Below are positions 1 through 9,638 of a stretch of 64,000 bases of DNA, one piece after another. The notes under the pieces were generated by a model. It was not told the DNA's origin. It searched no databases and saw only the letters and a list, made by a program, of their open reading frames with translations. A program made the translations under genes and the position numbers. Source of the DNA: Eudorina sp. 2006-703-Eu-15 (lineage: Eukaryota > Chlorophyta > Chlorophyceae > Chlamydomonadales > Volvocaceae). Position 1 is the stretch's first letter. Each line of letters starts with the position of its first letter. The DNA lies in contig BDSI01000039.1 of the NCBI GenBank assembly GCA_003117195.1, forward strand, positions 1 to 64,000. Direction: 5' to 3'.

Positions 1-2647
1 TTCAGCACAACATCGGGAAAGGCCTGATGGACACAATATTGGCGTTATTCAGCAAGGCCATTCCCGGATTCACTTTCTTCCACCGTCTATTCACTTGCTT
101 CGGAGGGTTACTGACACGCCTGAACACGAAGTTCCATGTGCATGTGTGCTCCACTGATGGATGCCCGGGGCACGACTATGGGCAGTGCGCGCAAAGGGCG
201 AGGGCCAAAATAGCAGATCAGAAGTGCCCCCACTGCGGGGCCAGTCGTTCAAGACCTCCATTGTTGCCGGTGCGTAGCCACAGAGCACATGCAGACACGC
301 GTGCCTTGCACAGGGGGGGTGGGGATGTGGACGACGCATACAGGACGGTGGTGTGATGCTAGAGGGTTGCTATTCGTTCATCGGGTCCGTCGGCTTGTCC
401 GCCGAGATTGGTTTGTTGTGATCCTGTGCGTGCACCCTGTCGTGGTCGATTTCACAACACGCAGGCAACCAGTTCTGCAGCCTTCATCGCAGTACGTTTA
501 TTACGGATTGGACAATGTCGTGACGGAGCTCCTAGCGAAAGACCAGCTGTGGCACAGAGGGGCAAGCATCGCATGCCGGGGTGCTTCACTGAAGGAGGCT
601 CTAGCATGTACAATGGTGAGTAATGTGCGGCAAGGATAAGGATTCTGTGGGCGACTGTCCTTGGTGTGGTTGAAGCTAACCAGTTCCTGCCCGAAGTCTG
701 TTGCATGACGAGATGTGCCCTCCTTGCCTTGCTTTGCAATGCAGGCTCAGCAATGGCCGAGATGTCCAGCGGACTAACGGGCTGGCTGAGTCGCTGAGGG
801 GGATGCATTGCAATTTGCTGTTTGATGATGTCCAGCCCTTTGACAAGGGTATTCATAGCACGGGGATCCTCGCGCTACAAATATGTGACGTGGAGGCAAG
901 GAACAGGGGCAAGTCGTACACGGTTGGCATTCTTGCTGTGATCCCTGGCCCACGGAAACCAGCTGTCCTCGCACGTACCTGTCTCGTGCCATCGACGACA
1001 TGATGTTGTACTTCCACAACGGTCTGGTCATCGAGCATACGTGGGTGGAGGTCAACGCTAGCGGGACTACTGAAGTGCGGTGCTCTTTCAAATTGCATCC
1101 CTTGCTATGGGGCGTGCTGGCGGATACACCGGCGCGTGTCTCACTGTGCGGTCACAGGGGCACAACTCGTATATCGGGTCGTGTCCTTACTGCATTTTCC
1201 AGGGCGTGTACCTCAACGGCGCCATGCGTTACTTCGGCTTTTGGAACCTGTGATCGCAGAGCCTAAGGTGCGTACAGGGCGGGGGGGGGGTCATTAGACA
1301 AGCACAAGGCGGTGATCATTTCTTGAATGTGGGATGGGTTCACGCGAGTGCACTGCAGAGGGTGGGGAGCAAGGAGCATCTGCATGCGTTTTTGTTCAGT
1401 GCCCTGCTCGTTTATTCTGGGTGCCCGACCCCAGGCTCAAAATACATCGATGCGTGTCGGGGACGCGAGGCTCCGTCTGACCGACCAAGAGCACAGGGCA
1501 CGCGGATCCGGGTCGAGACTGCCAATCTGGCGGTCTTCAAAGCGGGCAGTGACGCCGAGCGGAGGAAGGCGCAGCTCACAGCCAAGCGGACCAGGAATTC
1601 GAGGGCTGCCGGACCAAAAACCCGTTTGAGAGGGTGACATACCTTAACTTACAGGACATGTCCCTGTCCCGGTCGGCCATTCCATCCTATATGGGTTGGT
1701 GCACAATTTCTTTGATCACATTGCGAGCAACCCACCAGCTGATGCTGGTGTTGACGTGTTGAGGTATTACCTGACAGCCGAACAGAAGCGTCTGATCAAG
1801 AGTCGGGCCAGGGACATAACAGTGACGGCGGACTTTGGGCGTGGCTACAGATGCGTCTTGGACTACAGGTGCGGCGGTGGTCATCATCATAGGGACGGGA
1901 CGGAAATGATAGGTGGCGCCGCTGGCGGTTGGGGTTGTGTTTTTGCAAACCTGGCCACAGAGACATGGCACGGATGGCAACCCTTTCACCAAGCCCTGCC
2001 CTGGGTGTCCCCCAGGAACTCGTACCTTCTGGAGGACTGGCTGCATTTCAGTGAAACCTTTTCGGCTACATCCTCAAGGGTGCACTGTCGCCGGAGCTGG
2101 AGGAGATGTGGGACTTGCTGTGCGTAGCCATCCACCATTACTTTCGTCCCGTCCACTTCACAAGTCGTGACAGCTTCCTAGCCGCCTCTAAGAGGGCGTC
2201 GGATGCACTCCGGAAGTATGCACGTCTTGCAGAACAGAGGGACTTCCCCGCCCGCATGTTCACAATCAACCTACACATCTGTGTTTGTCGGTAGGTGCCA
2301 TGTGGGTGTGGGGGTGTGTGGGGGGGGTGGGGGTAGAGGATTGCCGGAATGTGATTGACCTCCGCGTGTAGGGCAACGATATGCCGCAACCGTTTTGAGG
2401 ATGAGTTGGGTAGAGAGCGAGCTATCCCCACACTGCGTGTGGCTGTGGTGTCCATGCGCAAGGCAAAGCGTGACGGCCGTTTGTTCGTGACAGATGACCG
2501 AAGAACGGGCCCAGTGATTACTGGAAGCACTACGCCATGCCGCCCGGCGCTTTGAGGGGGAAGTTGGAGAAAGTCGTGGTCGCGGCACCGGCGAGGGAGT
2601 CCGCGCTCAAGTACTTCGCGACGTACTGTCATATGACGGATCGCTGA
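1..2647 (+). pseudogene. Decayed Tnp2/EnSpm-like (possibly KDZ-related) DNA transposase gene
   Basis: I see a chain of transposase-like blocks in order but in shifting frames. From 27 there is a zinc-binding stretch (CSTDGC, then CPHCG about 25 residues later). From about 500 comes YYGLDNVVTELL. At 817-965 comes DDVQPF, then IPGPRKP, then a frame break into YLSRAIDDMMLYF. At 1155-1253 comes SCPYC in a third frame. At about 1690 comes VHNFFDHI, and at about 2255-2290 comes FTINLHICV. This order (Cys cluster, DG-PF block, IPGP block, CPxC, H-N-F block, NLH) is the known layout of Tnp2 (Transposase_21) proteins of CACTA/EnSpm transposons and is also seen in KDZ elements. Plausible introns are 616-744 (GTGAGT donor) and 2291-2371. 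Frame breaks near 990 and 1155 mean it is probably non-functional, unless they are base-call errors. Terminal repeats were not found; the 5' end lies at or beyond the window edge. Confidence 0.55.
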
Positions 2648-3007
2648 AGCCGTGCGAGTATTTGCTTTTATAATTTAATGTGCATCTAATGTTACGTTCC
2701 ATGTGAATGTGGCATAGCCGGAGAAGTGACATGTGGCATGAAATGAGCAGGAATGTGTCCCATCCGAGCCATTGAAATAGAGGCGAATAAAGTGTAACAA
2801 ATTGTAAGCATTCACAGTCATTGTTTGTTGGTTCTACTGTGGGATAATGTCGCTCGTCCATTGTCGTATTCGTCAGCAGGCGAATACGACAACCATTTAA
2901 ACTACTTTAGGACAAAGGCGGACCTGCAGGTGCTGTGTAAAGGTTCTTCATAGCAGACACGATAGTTGTAGATGTAGAGCAAAAAGGTTTTGGTCTCACA
3001 CAGCAAG
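2648..3007. other. Intergenic spacer
   Basis: A stretch of about 360 bases, AT-richer than the flanking exons, with no convincing coding signal. It contains a short inverted repeat around 2863-2892 (cgtattcg / cgaatacg). It separates the transposase remnant from the next gene and may hold that gene's promoter; no TATA box was identified with confidence. Confidence 0.4.
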
Positions 3008-6000
3008 ATGGTTACTTTCGCGGACTTGGTTGTCCAGGCCCATAATCAAGCATGTATCATCAGGGCCCATAGGGACATTAGGAACGAAACTCTTTTTCAG
3101 ATCGGATGCCACGTTGCGAACTTGCCAGTCGGCTCCAAACTCACTCTCAAGGATGGCCGATCAGCAAGCGCTCCCGCTGATGCGTCGCCCTCCTCGATAT
3201 GTGCCATCAAGTTCCCGAAGAACGAGCAAGAGGTGCGCACGTCGCTCGCATTGTGTTCGTTCAGTCGGCCACATTGCGCCTATGTTTTGCAGATGGAGAC
3301 ACTGAGGGACATAATAGGCCTGGGCAGCGACAGGAATATAGACAAGCACTTCCACGCGGGCGCGTTGAAGTGGGCAAGGCGGCAGCTAGATGAGCTGGGC
3401 CTCACCGGGTTCCCCTTGAAGAAACTGCTCAGGCCGTGCTCGAGTTAGCCAGGGAGGCCTGGCCCTGGGCAGAGACGATTGGTGCTGCCATGACAGGAAA
3501 TAAGTCACTCCCCGGAGACAGCCGTTACATTCCCAAGTACCACTGGCCCCTGCTGGCATGGTACAGCCTCTGGGAGGTGCGACCGCAAAAGCCTGCAAAG
3601 TGTGTTGGGTTGGGGTTTTGACCTGCTCGCGTCCTTTGCTCCTGCAGGACCTGGACCGTCAGGCCAATGCACGTGCGGTCCCGGCGATCTCTGCGGTCCC
3701 AGTGGGTGTCGCAGGTCCAGCGCAGGTGGGGCGTGCGACGCTCCATTCCCGCCTGGCGTGCCACACCTCCCCACCTGCTCGCGTCCTTTGCTCCTGCAGG
3801 ACCTGGACCGTCAGGCCAATGCACGTGCGGTCCCGGCGATCTCTGCGGTCACAGTGGGTGACGCAGGTCCAGCGCAGGTGGGGCGTGCGACGCTCCATTC
3901 CCGCCTGGCGTGCCACACCTCCCACCTGCTCGCGTCCTTTGCTCCTGCAGGACCTGGACCGTCAGGCCAATGCACGTGCGGTCCCGGCGATCTCTGCGGT
4001 CACAGTGGGTGATGCAGGTCCAGCGCAGGTGGGGCGTGCGACGCTCCATTCCGCCTGGCGTGCCACACCTCCCACCTGCTCGCGTCCTTTGCTCCTGCAG
4101 GACCTGGACCGTCAGGCCAATGCACGTGCGGTCCCGGCGATCTCTGCGGTCACAGTGGGTGACGCAGGTCCAGCGCAGGTGGGGCGTGCGACGCTCCATT
4201 CCGCCTGGCGTGCCACACCTCCCCACCTGCTCGCGTCCTTTGCTCCTGCAGGACCTGGACGTCAGGCCAATGCACGTGCGGTCCCGGCGATCTCTGCGGT
4301 CACAGTGGGTGACGCAGGTCCAGCGCAGGTGGGGCGTGCGACGCTCCATTCCCGCCTGGCGTGCCACACCTCCCCACCTGCTCGCGTCCTTTGCTCCTGC
4401 AGGACCTGGACCGTCAGGCCAATGCACGTGCGGTCCCGGCGATCTCTGCGGTCACAGTGGGTGACGCAGGTCCAGCGCAGGTGGGGCGTGCGACGCTCCA
4501 TTCCCGCCTGGCGTGCCACACCTCCCACCTGCTCGCGTCCTTTGCTCCTGCAGGACCTGGACCGTCAGGCCAATGCACGTGCGGTCCCGGCGATCTCTGC
4601 GGTCACAGTGGGTGATGCAGGTCCAGCGCAGGTGGGGCGTGCGACGCTCCATTCCGCCTGGCGTGCCACACCTCCCGCCCTCCCACTCCCCCCCACTCCC
4701 ACTCCTCCGCCCCTGCTTGGTTGCAGGCGGCGGGTGGCGCCAGGGAGCAGGTGGCGGCCGACGCGGGCAGTGCCGGCACTTCCACGTGCGGCACCTCACC
4801 GGGAACGGCCCCCCCGTCGGGCTGCGTGATGCGCGGGACTTTCGCCACAGAGCGTTGGAATGTTTCGGCGACGCGGTGAGCTTGGTTGGGCCAGGATGGG
4901 CTTCCGCTAGCAGTGCCTCAGCGGACACAGGCATCGGAGGGTTGTTAACTCCTAGTTGTTGCTGTGTTGGGCCCGGCTCCAGGCGCGCCTTGTGCGGGAC
5001 AGCGCTGACTTGGAGGAGCTGCTGAGTATGAACGAGTTCGCCCGCGAGGTACAATTCAGTCTGCGCAGTGAAGCAGATACGATCCAGAGGAATCGGGACA
5101 AGGTGCTGGCACAGGCCAGGGAGCTGGCTCAGGCCAGGGAGCTGGCTCGGGCCAAGGAGCTGGCTCAGGCCAAGGAATTGGCTCGGACCAGAAGGCCGCC
5201 ATGCGCCCCCCCAAACGTGGCAGGCTCCGGAAGCGTGCACGACTTGCGCCAGCCGCAAGCACAGGCCGGGCGTCCACCTTTGGCTTTGCACACTCCACCG
5301 GCAGCTCTGCCCAGCCAGGCATGCCAGCCGGAGCCGACACAACCGAGACATCCAATGAAGCGACGGCAGCTGGTGGCTTCCAGGTTGGTTGATGTGCAAT
5401 CGGGCCTTGCACGTGATCAGGGAAGGCCATCGCATGTACATAATCTGGTATGGGCGTGCCAATGATGACTGCTTGCCCTGTTGGCCTCCAGGCGTCTGCT
5501 GCGCGGACGGGCCCCCGGGATTTGGTCAAGAGGACGGTGATGACACGACGCCGGACTCCGTCGCGGAGGCAACTGCAGCGGACGATGACCCCCGGAAGAT
5601 GGTCAAGAGGACGCCGGTGACAGGTCGCGGGCTCCATCGAGGAGGCAACTGCAGCGGACGATGACCCCCGGAAGATGGTCAAGAGGCCGGTGATGGCACG
5701 ACGCCGGGCTCCGTCGCGGAGGTACCTACTGCTGCGGGTGGCTCTGGGGTAGAAGGTGCTGCCGCGCCGGACGGACCACTGCTGCGCCGTTCTGAACGCA
5801 CGAAATCAGCGCTGCGGTCCGGACAGCAGGCCGTGGTAAGCAACGTGCCTTGTCGTGCCGTTGTTGTGCCTTCTCATGACAGCCGTAAACCATTGTTCCC
5901 ACTTGTATACTATGCTCGCATTTTGTGCCTTCGTCGTGCTTCTGTGCATTTTGTGCCTTCGTCGTGCCTTCTGTGCATTTTGTGCCTTCGTCGTGCCTTC

Positions 6001-7172
6001 TCATGACAACAGCAAACCTTTCTTCCGGCTTGTCTATTGCGCTTGCACGTGTGCATGCAGGGCTGCTGCATGCCAAGCCGGAACCGGTCCCGACTGCGTG
6101 GTAGGCCTCCCACCCAGACTGCTGGTGGCCGGCATCGGTCGACGTCACCGGACCCGGACAACCTGCCTGAGGTGGATGCGACCGACTTCCTCTGTGAGCC
6201 GGCTCATTTGCTTCAGGGGCTGCGCCTGCATGGTGTGGCAACCTGGAGCTTGACGACCTGGCGGTGCTGGCACGGGACGCGCACGATGCTGGCGTCCTTC
6301 TGCTGGAGAAGGGGCCGTCCTTGCCCATCTTCTGGAGGTCCAGGAAGTGGGCAAATGGGCGGGTTCGGCGTACGACGGACGGCGCGCCCTCATGAGCTTC
6401 CAACAGGGGCAGCGCCGGATGGTGCCAGTGCTGGATGACGCCCCACCACCGCTGCTCCGCTTCACGCAGCACGCAGAAGGTGCAATCAGCAACATCCTGC
6501 CCAGCATTAGCGCGGGTGTCCAGGTGCAGAAGTGTGTGGTGATCGGATGCAAGCCAGGGAGGAGGCTCGCGCGCACGCAAGAGCTGCACTGCGACACCAA
6601 GCCAGGGGCCGAACACTCCTTTGTGGCCATTGCGCCACTTGAGGAGGATACCGGCCTTTTACTCGCCAGCGGCAGCCACCACAGCGTCATGACCTGGGAC
6701 AACCTGGTCGCCAAGGAGAAGGCCGCGGGTGCGGGTGGCCGAGGGGGCGCTGCCACCAAGGCAGGCTTCAGGCACGAGGGCAGCCCGGAAGGAGTCAATG
6801 AGGGGGGCGGCATCGCAGACGGAGAGGAGAAAGGCACGGAGGAGGGAGAGCAGGAGGAGGTCGCTGAGGGCGAGGGCGGGGAGGAGGATGGGGTGGGGGA
6901 GGAGGAGGAGGGGAGGATGGGGACGAGGAGGATGGGTTACCCGACGACAGAGTCGAGGGCATTGCCTTGAAAATCCCACGCCATAGCATCTTCCGGATGC
7001 GGATGCAGCCGGGGCAGCTGGTCTTCCTGCACGGCAACACCGTGCACGCCGGTGATGCCGGGAAGCCAGGCACATGGACCCCCGTGTGCACTGGTACGTG
7101 CACCACGAGGTCATAAAGAATGAGACATATCCGATGCTTGGATCCACTCCAGGCTCGCGGAGAAGTTCAAGT
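3008..7172 (+). CDS. Unidentified repeat-rich protein ending in a 2OG-Fe(II) dioxygenase-like region; several frame breaks
   Basis: Proposed exons are 3008-3232, 3293-3576, the repeated modules from 3648, 4727-4876, about 4983-5384, 5492-5835 and 6061-7172. GT-AG borders support them, for example GAG|GTGCG at 3232, GCG|GTGAGC at 4876, CCAG|GTTGG at 5384 and GTG|GTAAGC at 5835. The N-terminal part (MVTFADLVVQ onward) is helical and unrecognised. The middle has REL/KEL repeats and an acidic repeat. The C-terminal part from about 6150 resembles PhyH-type 2-oxoglutarate dioxygenases. The frame is broken near 3410 (short C run), 6240, 6345, within the acidic tract at 6823-6945, and near the last codons (WIHSRLAEKFK then TAG at 7172). 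Either the gene is a pseudogene or the sequence has small indels. It could also be two genes, split near 5.8-6.1 kb. Its position just after a transposase remnant suggests mobile-element cargo, which is inference. Confidence 0.45.
3620..4675 (+). repeat. Seven-copy ~151-bp tandem array of an exon plus intron module
   Basis: Seven near-identical units have 3' splice-acceptor-like ends (tttgctcctgcag) at 3647, 3799, 3950, 4100, 4251, 4402 and 4553, giving spacings of 152, 151, 150, 151, 151 and 151. Immediately after each acceptor the reading is DLDRQANARAVPAISAV, in phase 0 with the upstream exon that ends at 3576. Candidate donors lie 66 nt (GCAG|GTCCAG) and 77 nt (GCAG|GTGGGG) into each unit. 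A 66-nt exon keeps frame and a 77-nt exon does not. Units differ by single-base indels in C runs and by the loss of one C just after the acceptor of unit five. A single open frame also runs through the whole array, so retention of all the sequence as coding cannot be excluded. Confidence 0.8.
5107..5190 (+). repeat. Imperfect in-frame repeat coding for (A-x-A-x-E-L)n
   Basis: Within the exon starting about 4983, the frame reads AQARELAQARELARAKELA and continues, a six-residue period of Ala, charged and Leu residues. It sits right after a helical stretch (DLEELLSMNEFAREVQFSLR) and is likely an extended helix or coiled coil. The DNA unit is about 18 bases and is imperfect. Confidence 0.75.
5552..5725 (+). 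repeat. Imperfect direct repeats in an acidic exon
   Basis: The segment ggaggcaactgcagcgga, followed by cgatgacccccggaagatggt, occurs twice (about 5566-5612 and 5640-5684), and a related gacgccggNctccgtcgcgg block flanks the pair. The reading includes VAEATAADDDPRKMVKR and then, in another register, VAEVPTAAGG. The two copies differ by a small indel that changes frame, one of the likely causes of frame loss in this gene. Confidence 0.6.
5919..6001 (+). repeat. Three-copy 28-29-bp tandem repeat inside an intron
   Basis: cattttgtgccttcgtcgtg starts at 5919, 5947 and 5976. The block lies within the proposed intron 5836-6060. The sequence gtgccttctcatgaca occurs on both sides of the array, at about 5867 and 5993. 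Confidence 0.75.
6150..7172 (+). other. 2-oxoglutarate/Fe(II) dioxygenase-like domain (copy 1)
   Basis: The reading around 6410-6690 includes ELHCDTKPGAEHSFVAIAPL and then EEDTGLLLASGSHH. The HCD at 6587-6595 fits the HxD iron-binding motif, and the following EEDTG..GSH block is typical of phytanoyl-CoA dioxygenase-like (PhyH) folds. After an acidic Glu/Gly tract (6823-6945) a different frame reads QPGQLVFLHGNTVHAGDAG. Its His at 7045-7047 is the candidate distal iron ligand, and an Arg about 13 residues later (in the frame reading RVHWYVHHE) would be the 2OG-binding residue. The fold assignment is from motifs only. The substrate is unknown. TET/JBP enzymes share the fold and ride on KDZ transposons in algae and fungi, but the sequence here looks closer to PhyH. 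Confidence 0.5.
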
Positions 7173-7181
7173 AGACCGGGG

Positions 7182-7901
7182 TCGCCAGCGGCAGCCACCA
7201 CAGTGTCATGTCCTGGGATAACCTGGTCGCCAAGGAGAAGGCCGCGGGTGCGGGTGGCCCAGGGGCCGCGGCCACCAAGGCAGGCTTCAGGCATGAGGGC
7301 AGCCGGAAGGAGTCAATGAGGGGGGCGGCATCGCAGACGGAGAGGAGAAAGGCACGGAGGAGGGAGAGCAGGAGGAGGTCGCTGAGGACGAGGGCGGGGA
7401 GGAGGATGGGGTGGGGGAGGAGGAGGAGGAGGAGGATGGGGACGAGGAGGATGGGTTACCCGATGACAGAGTCGAGGGCATTGCCATGAAAATCCCGCGC
7501 CATAGCATCTTCCGGATGCGGATGCAGCCGGGGCAGCTGGTCTTCCTGCACGGCAACACCGTACGTGCACCATGAGATCACAAACAGTGAGACATATCCG
7601 ATCGCTTGCGAGGACCGACTATGTGACCGAACACGTTCCCGTCGCCGCGCAGAGGCCGCTGCCGGGGTGCGTCGGCCCACACATGAACCACTTGTCACTG
7701 CCACACTTCTGGCGCTGGCCAGACCTGGAGACGACCGTGAGTTCGGGGCCACCGTGCGCAATGCCGACAGCCGCACGGGAGGACGGGAGCTTCTTGGGCA
7801 TGTCTGTGCCCTTGCAAATGATGATGTTACTGTGCAATGTTGTCGGTTGGATCCACTACAGGCTCGTGGAGAAGTTCAAGTAGACCGGGGTTGCCTACGC
7901 C
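7182..7901 (+). pseudogene. Damaged second copy of the dioxygenase C-terminal part
   Basis: Bases 7182-7562 repeat 6663-7043 with high identity, including the acidic tract and LVFLHGNTV. Relative to copy 1 it lacks 52 bases (7044-7095 of copy 1), which removes the distal His and the candidate Arg. It then resumes at acgtgcaccatgag. A 246-bp segment (7604-7849) interrupts it just before the shared ending tggatccactNcaggctcg and the TAG stop. It starts inside the domain, so it has no HxD part. It cannot encode an active dioxygenase. Confidence 0.7.
7604..7849 (+). repeat. 246-bp dispersed repeat, copy 1
   Basis: Nearly identical to 8954-9199 in the same orientation, starting gcttgcgaggaccgactatg and ending tgttgtcggttg. 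Here it sits inside the dioxygenase copy, between the bases matching 7133-7136 and the ending that starts ttggatcc. Its other copy is exon-like sequence of a minus-strand gene, so this copy looks like a captured gene fragment or the product of local recombination. Confidence 0.85.
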
Positions 7902-8375
7902 GTGCGTAGGAATCTGGGGCCCCCCTCCGCGACCTTTCTTGTGCCACAGTTTGGTGTTCGTTACTGATTCTGCGCCTGGTGCAGTGGTGGGGTTCCCGCA
8001 TTCAACGCCGCATGCAAACGCACTCTAGCTGAATCCGCGGCTGCATGTTGCCTTTGCGCATGCTAAATTGCTATGTGTAACGGACATAAGGTGTGGACGT
8101 GCACATGCTCGACGTCACTGGTTACAAGCTGCTGTCAAATTCACGTTGGCGAGCAGACAGTAGTCCTCCACGCTAAAAACCCTATGAGGCAAGCATGATC
8201 CGGTACTCATGCCCTGTACTCATGCCATGTCAACCGCTGCAAGCCAATACCCATTCCACTCGAACCACACACCAGCTCACGCCCCCGTTCACGCTATCAG
8301 CAAAGTGTCCTGCACGATCCGGTGCCCTTGTGTCGCGAAACTAGTATCAGCCTATGGTAGTTGTCCATGGTCGGC
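7902..8375. other. Spacer with no recognised gene
   Basis: Nothing with coding character was found. The sequence atgccNtgtactcatgcc is locally repeated near 8208-8226. It separates two convergent gene remnants and may hold their 3' ends. Confidence 0.4.
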
Positions 8376-9210
8376 TTATCCAAGCCGGAGGTCGCGCGCA
8401 ATGCAGTCAGAGCGCTGTGCGAAATCCGTCACACGGATGGGCTTGTACGAGTAGTCGTCCATGTCGACCCAGACGCCACCCTCCAGAAGCCACCGTCGGT
8501 GCATCCCAGTCGAGAATGGGCGACAAGTGCACGTAGACAGTGCCGTCCAACATGACACTAGAGTACCGAACCGAGGCGGGTTCATGGCAAAAATTTTGTG
8601 CTCGAGGGTCCCCAGCATGCCGGGAACTTCAACATCTTGGTATGCCTGTGTGACGAGGGGCGGGGATGGGGTGGGAGGGGGGCGGCAGTCAGTGTCTGCT
8701 TGCCGGTCTTATAGAGATCACGCCGTTCATCCTCCCACGCAAAACTTGCCAGTTGAACTCACCTGGTCCTTGTTGAAAATCACGAACGCGACGTCCTTGA
8801 GGTGCAGCTCCCTCAAGTCCTCCGTTGTGATGGCCGGCTTCTCTAGCTTAGTCCAGGCCCCTTCCTCGACATCCGGTATCGAATAAACAGCATACACGAC
8901 ACACTGGTCCGGGATTTCAACGTTGCCACCAACGCTGCCCTCGACCCGCTTAAGCTTGCGAGGACCGACTATGTGACTGAACACGTTCCCGTCGCCGCGC
9001 AGAGGCCGCTGCCGGGGTGCGTCGGCCCAGACATGAACCACTTGTCACTGCCACACTTCTGGCGCTGGCCAGACCTGGAGACGACCGTGAGTTCGGGGCC
9101 ACCGTGCGCAATGCCGACAGCCGCACGGGAGGACGGGAGCTTCTTGGGCATGTCTGTGCCCTTGCAAATGATGATGTTACTGTGTAATGTTGTCGGTTGT
9201 CGGAAGTCCT
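8376..9210 (-). pseudogene. Unidentified minus-strand gene, frame-broken
   Basis: Two exons join in phase. The upstream exon ends FVIFNKDQ at 8763 with donor CAG|GTGAGT. The intron is 8646-8762 and the acceptor is cacacag|GCATACC. The next exon reads AYQDVEVPGMLGTLEHKIF and ends ITVTDFAQ-like then LRLG and a stop at 8376. In the upstream exon the frame has to change near 9000 to link NIIICKGTDMPKKL with GNVFSHIVGPRKLKRVEG. In the last exon MLDGTVYVHLSPILDWDAP lies in a different frame from GGVWVDMDDYSYKPIRV. The protein is not recognised. The upstream end was not determined. Confidence 0.45.
8954..9199 (+). repeat. 246-bp dispersed repeat, copy 2
   Basis: Matches 7604-7849 with only a few substitutions (for example gtgactgaac for gtgaccgaac, and tgtgtaatg for tgtgcaatg). 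On the minus strand it forms part of the coding exon of the unidentified gene, so this is probably the source copy. Confidence 0.85.
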
Positions 9211-9638
9211 GTGGAGTAAACAACGACTCAGTGCACAGCTATGTGTATCGATACATCATCGAGTGGACTCTCTGCAATTTATGGAGTCCCGACAGCCGTT
9301 TCTTCACATTTCAAATACTATACTAGATCTGGTTCCGCTAGCTGTTCGACCGTATGTTCGTCTTTTAAATTTACCCTTGGTAGTGAGACACTGTACGACC
9401 GTCCATCCAGCCATTTCTTTGCATTGTGCGCAACACATCCTGACAGGACCATAACTTACATAACTATTGACAAGGACATTTTATATTACCACGGACGGAC
9501 CTGTACTTGCCGACCTTGCACTTGGTTAACAATGGCAGACTTAACACAGGGACAGACGACTGGACCCCTACAAATTCCTGCATATTACATATCACATTCT
9601 GTGCACCGGCCGGCGGTGATCCTGCCGGCGACTTGCAG

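Noticed and set aside
3620..4675. CRISPR-like array
   Set aside because: Units are ~151 bp, almost wholly identical, with no short repeats and variable spacers.
3558..4829. One 423-codon open frame through the 151-bp array
   Set aside because: It reads across seven splice-acceptor-like sequences and exists because the repeats and C/G-rich composition lack stops; the exon-intron reading explains the junctions better, although it is not excluded.
1..7172. TET/JBP identity for the dioxygenase
   Set aside because: The EEDTG..GSH and HGNTVH context is closer to PhyH-type enzymes; the typical TET/JBP GG-E-L strand was not seen.
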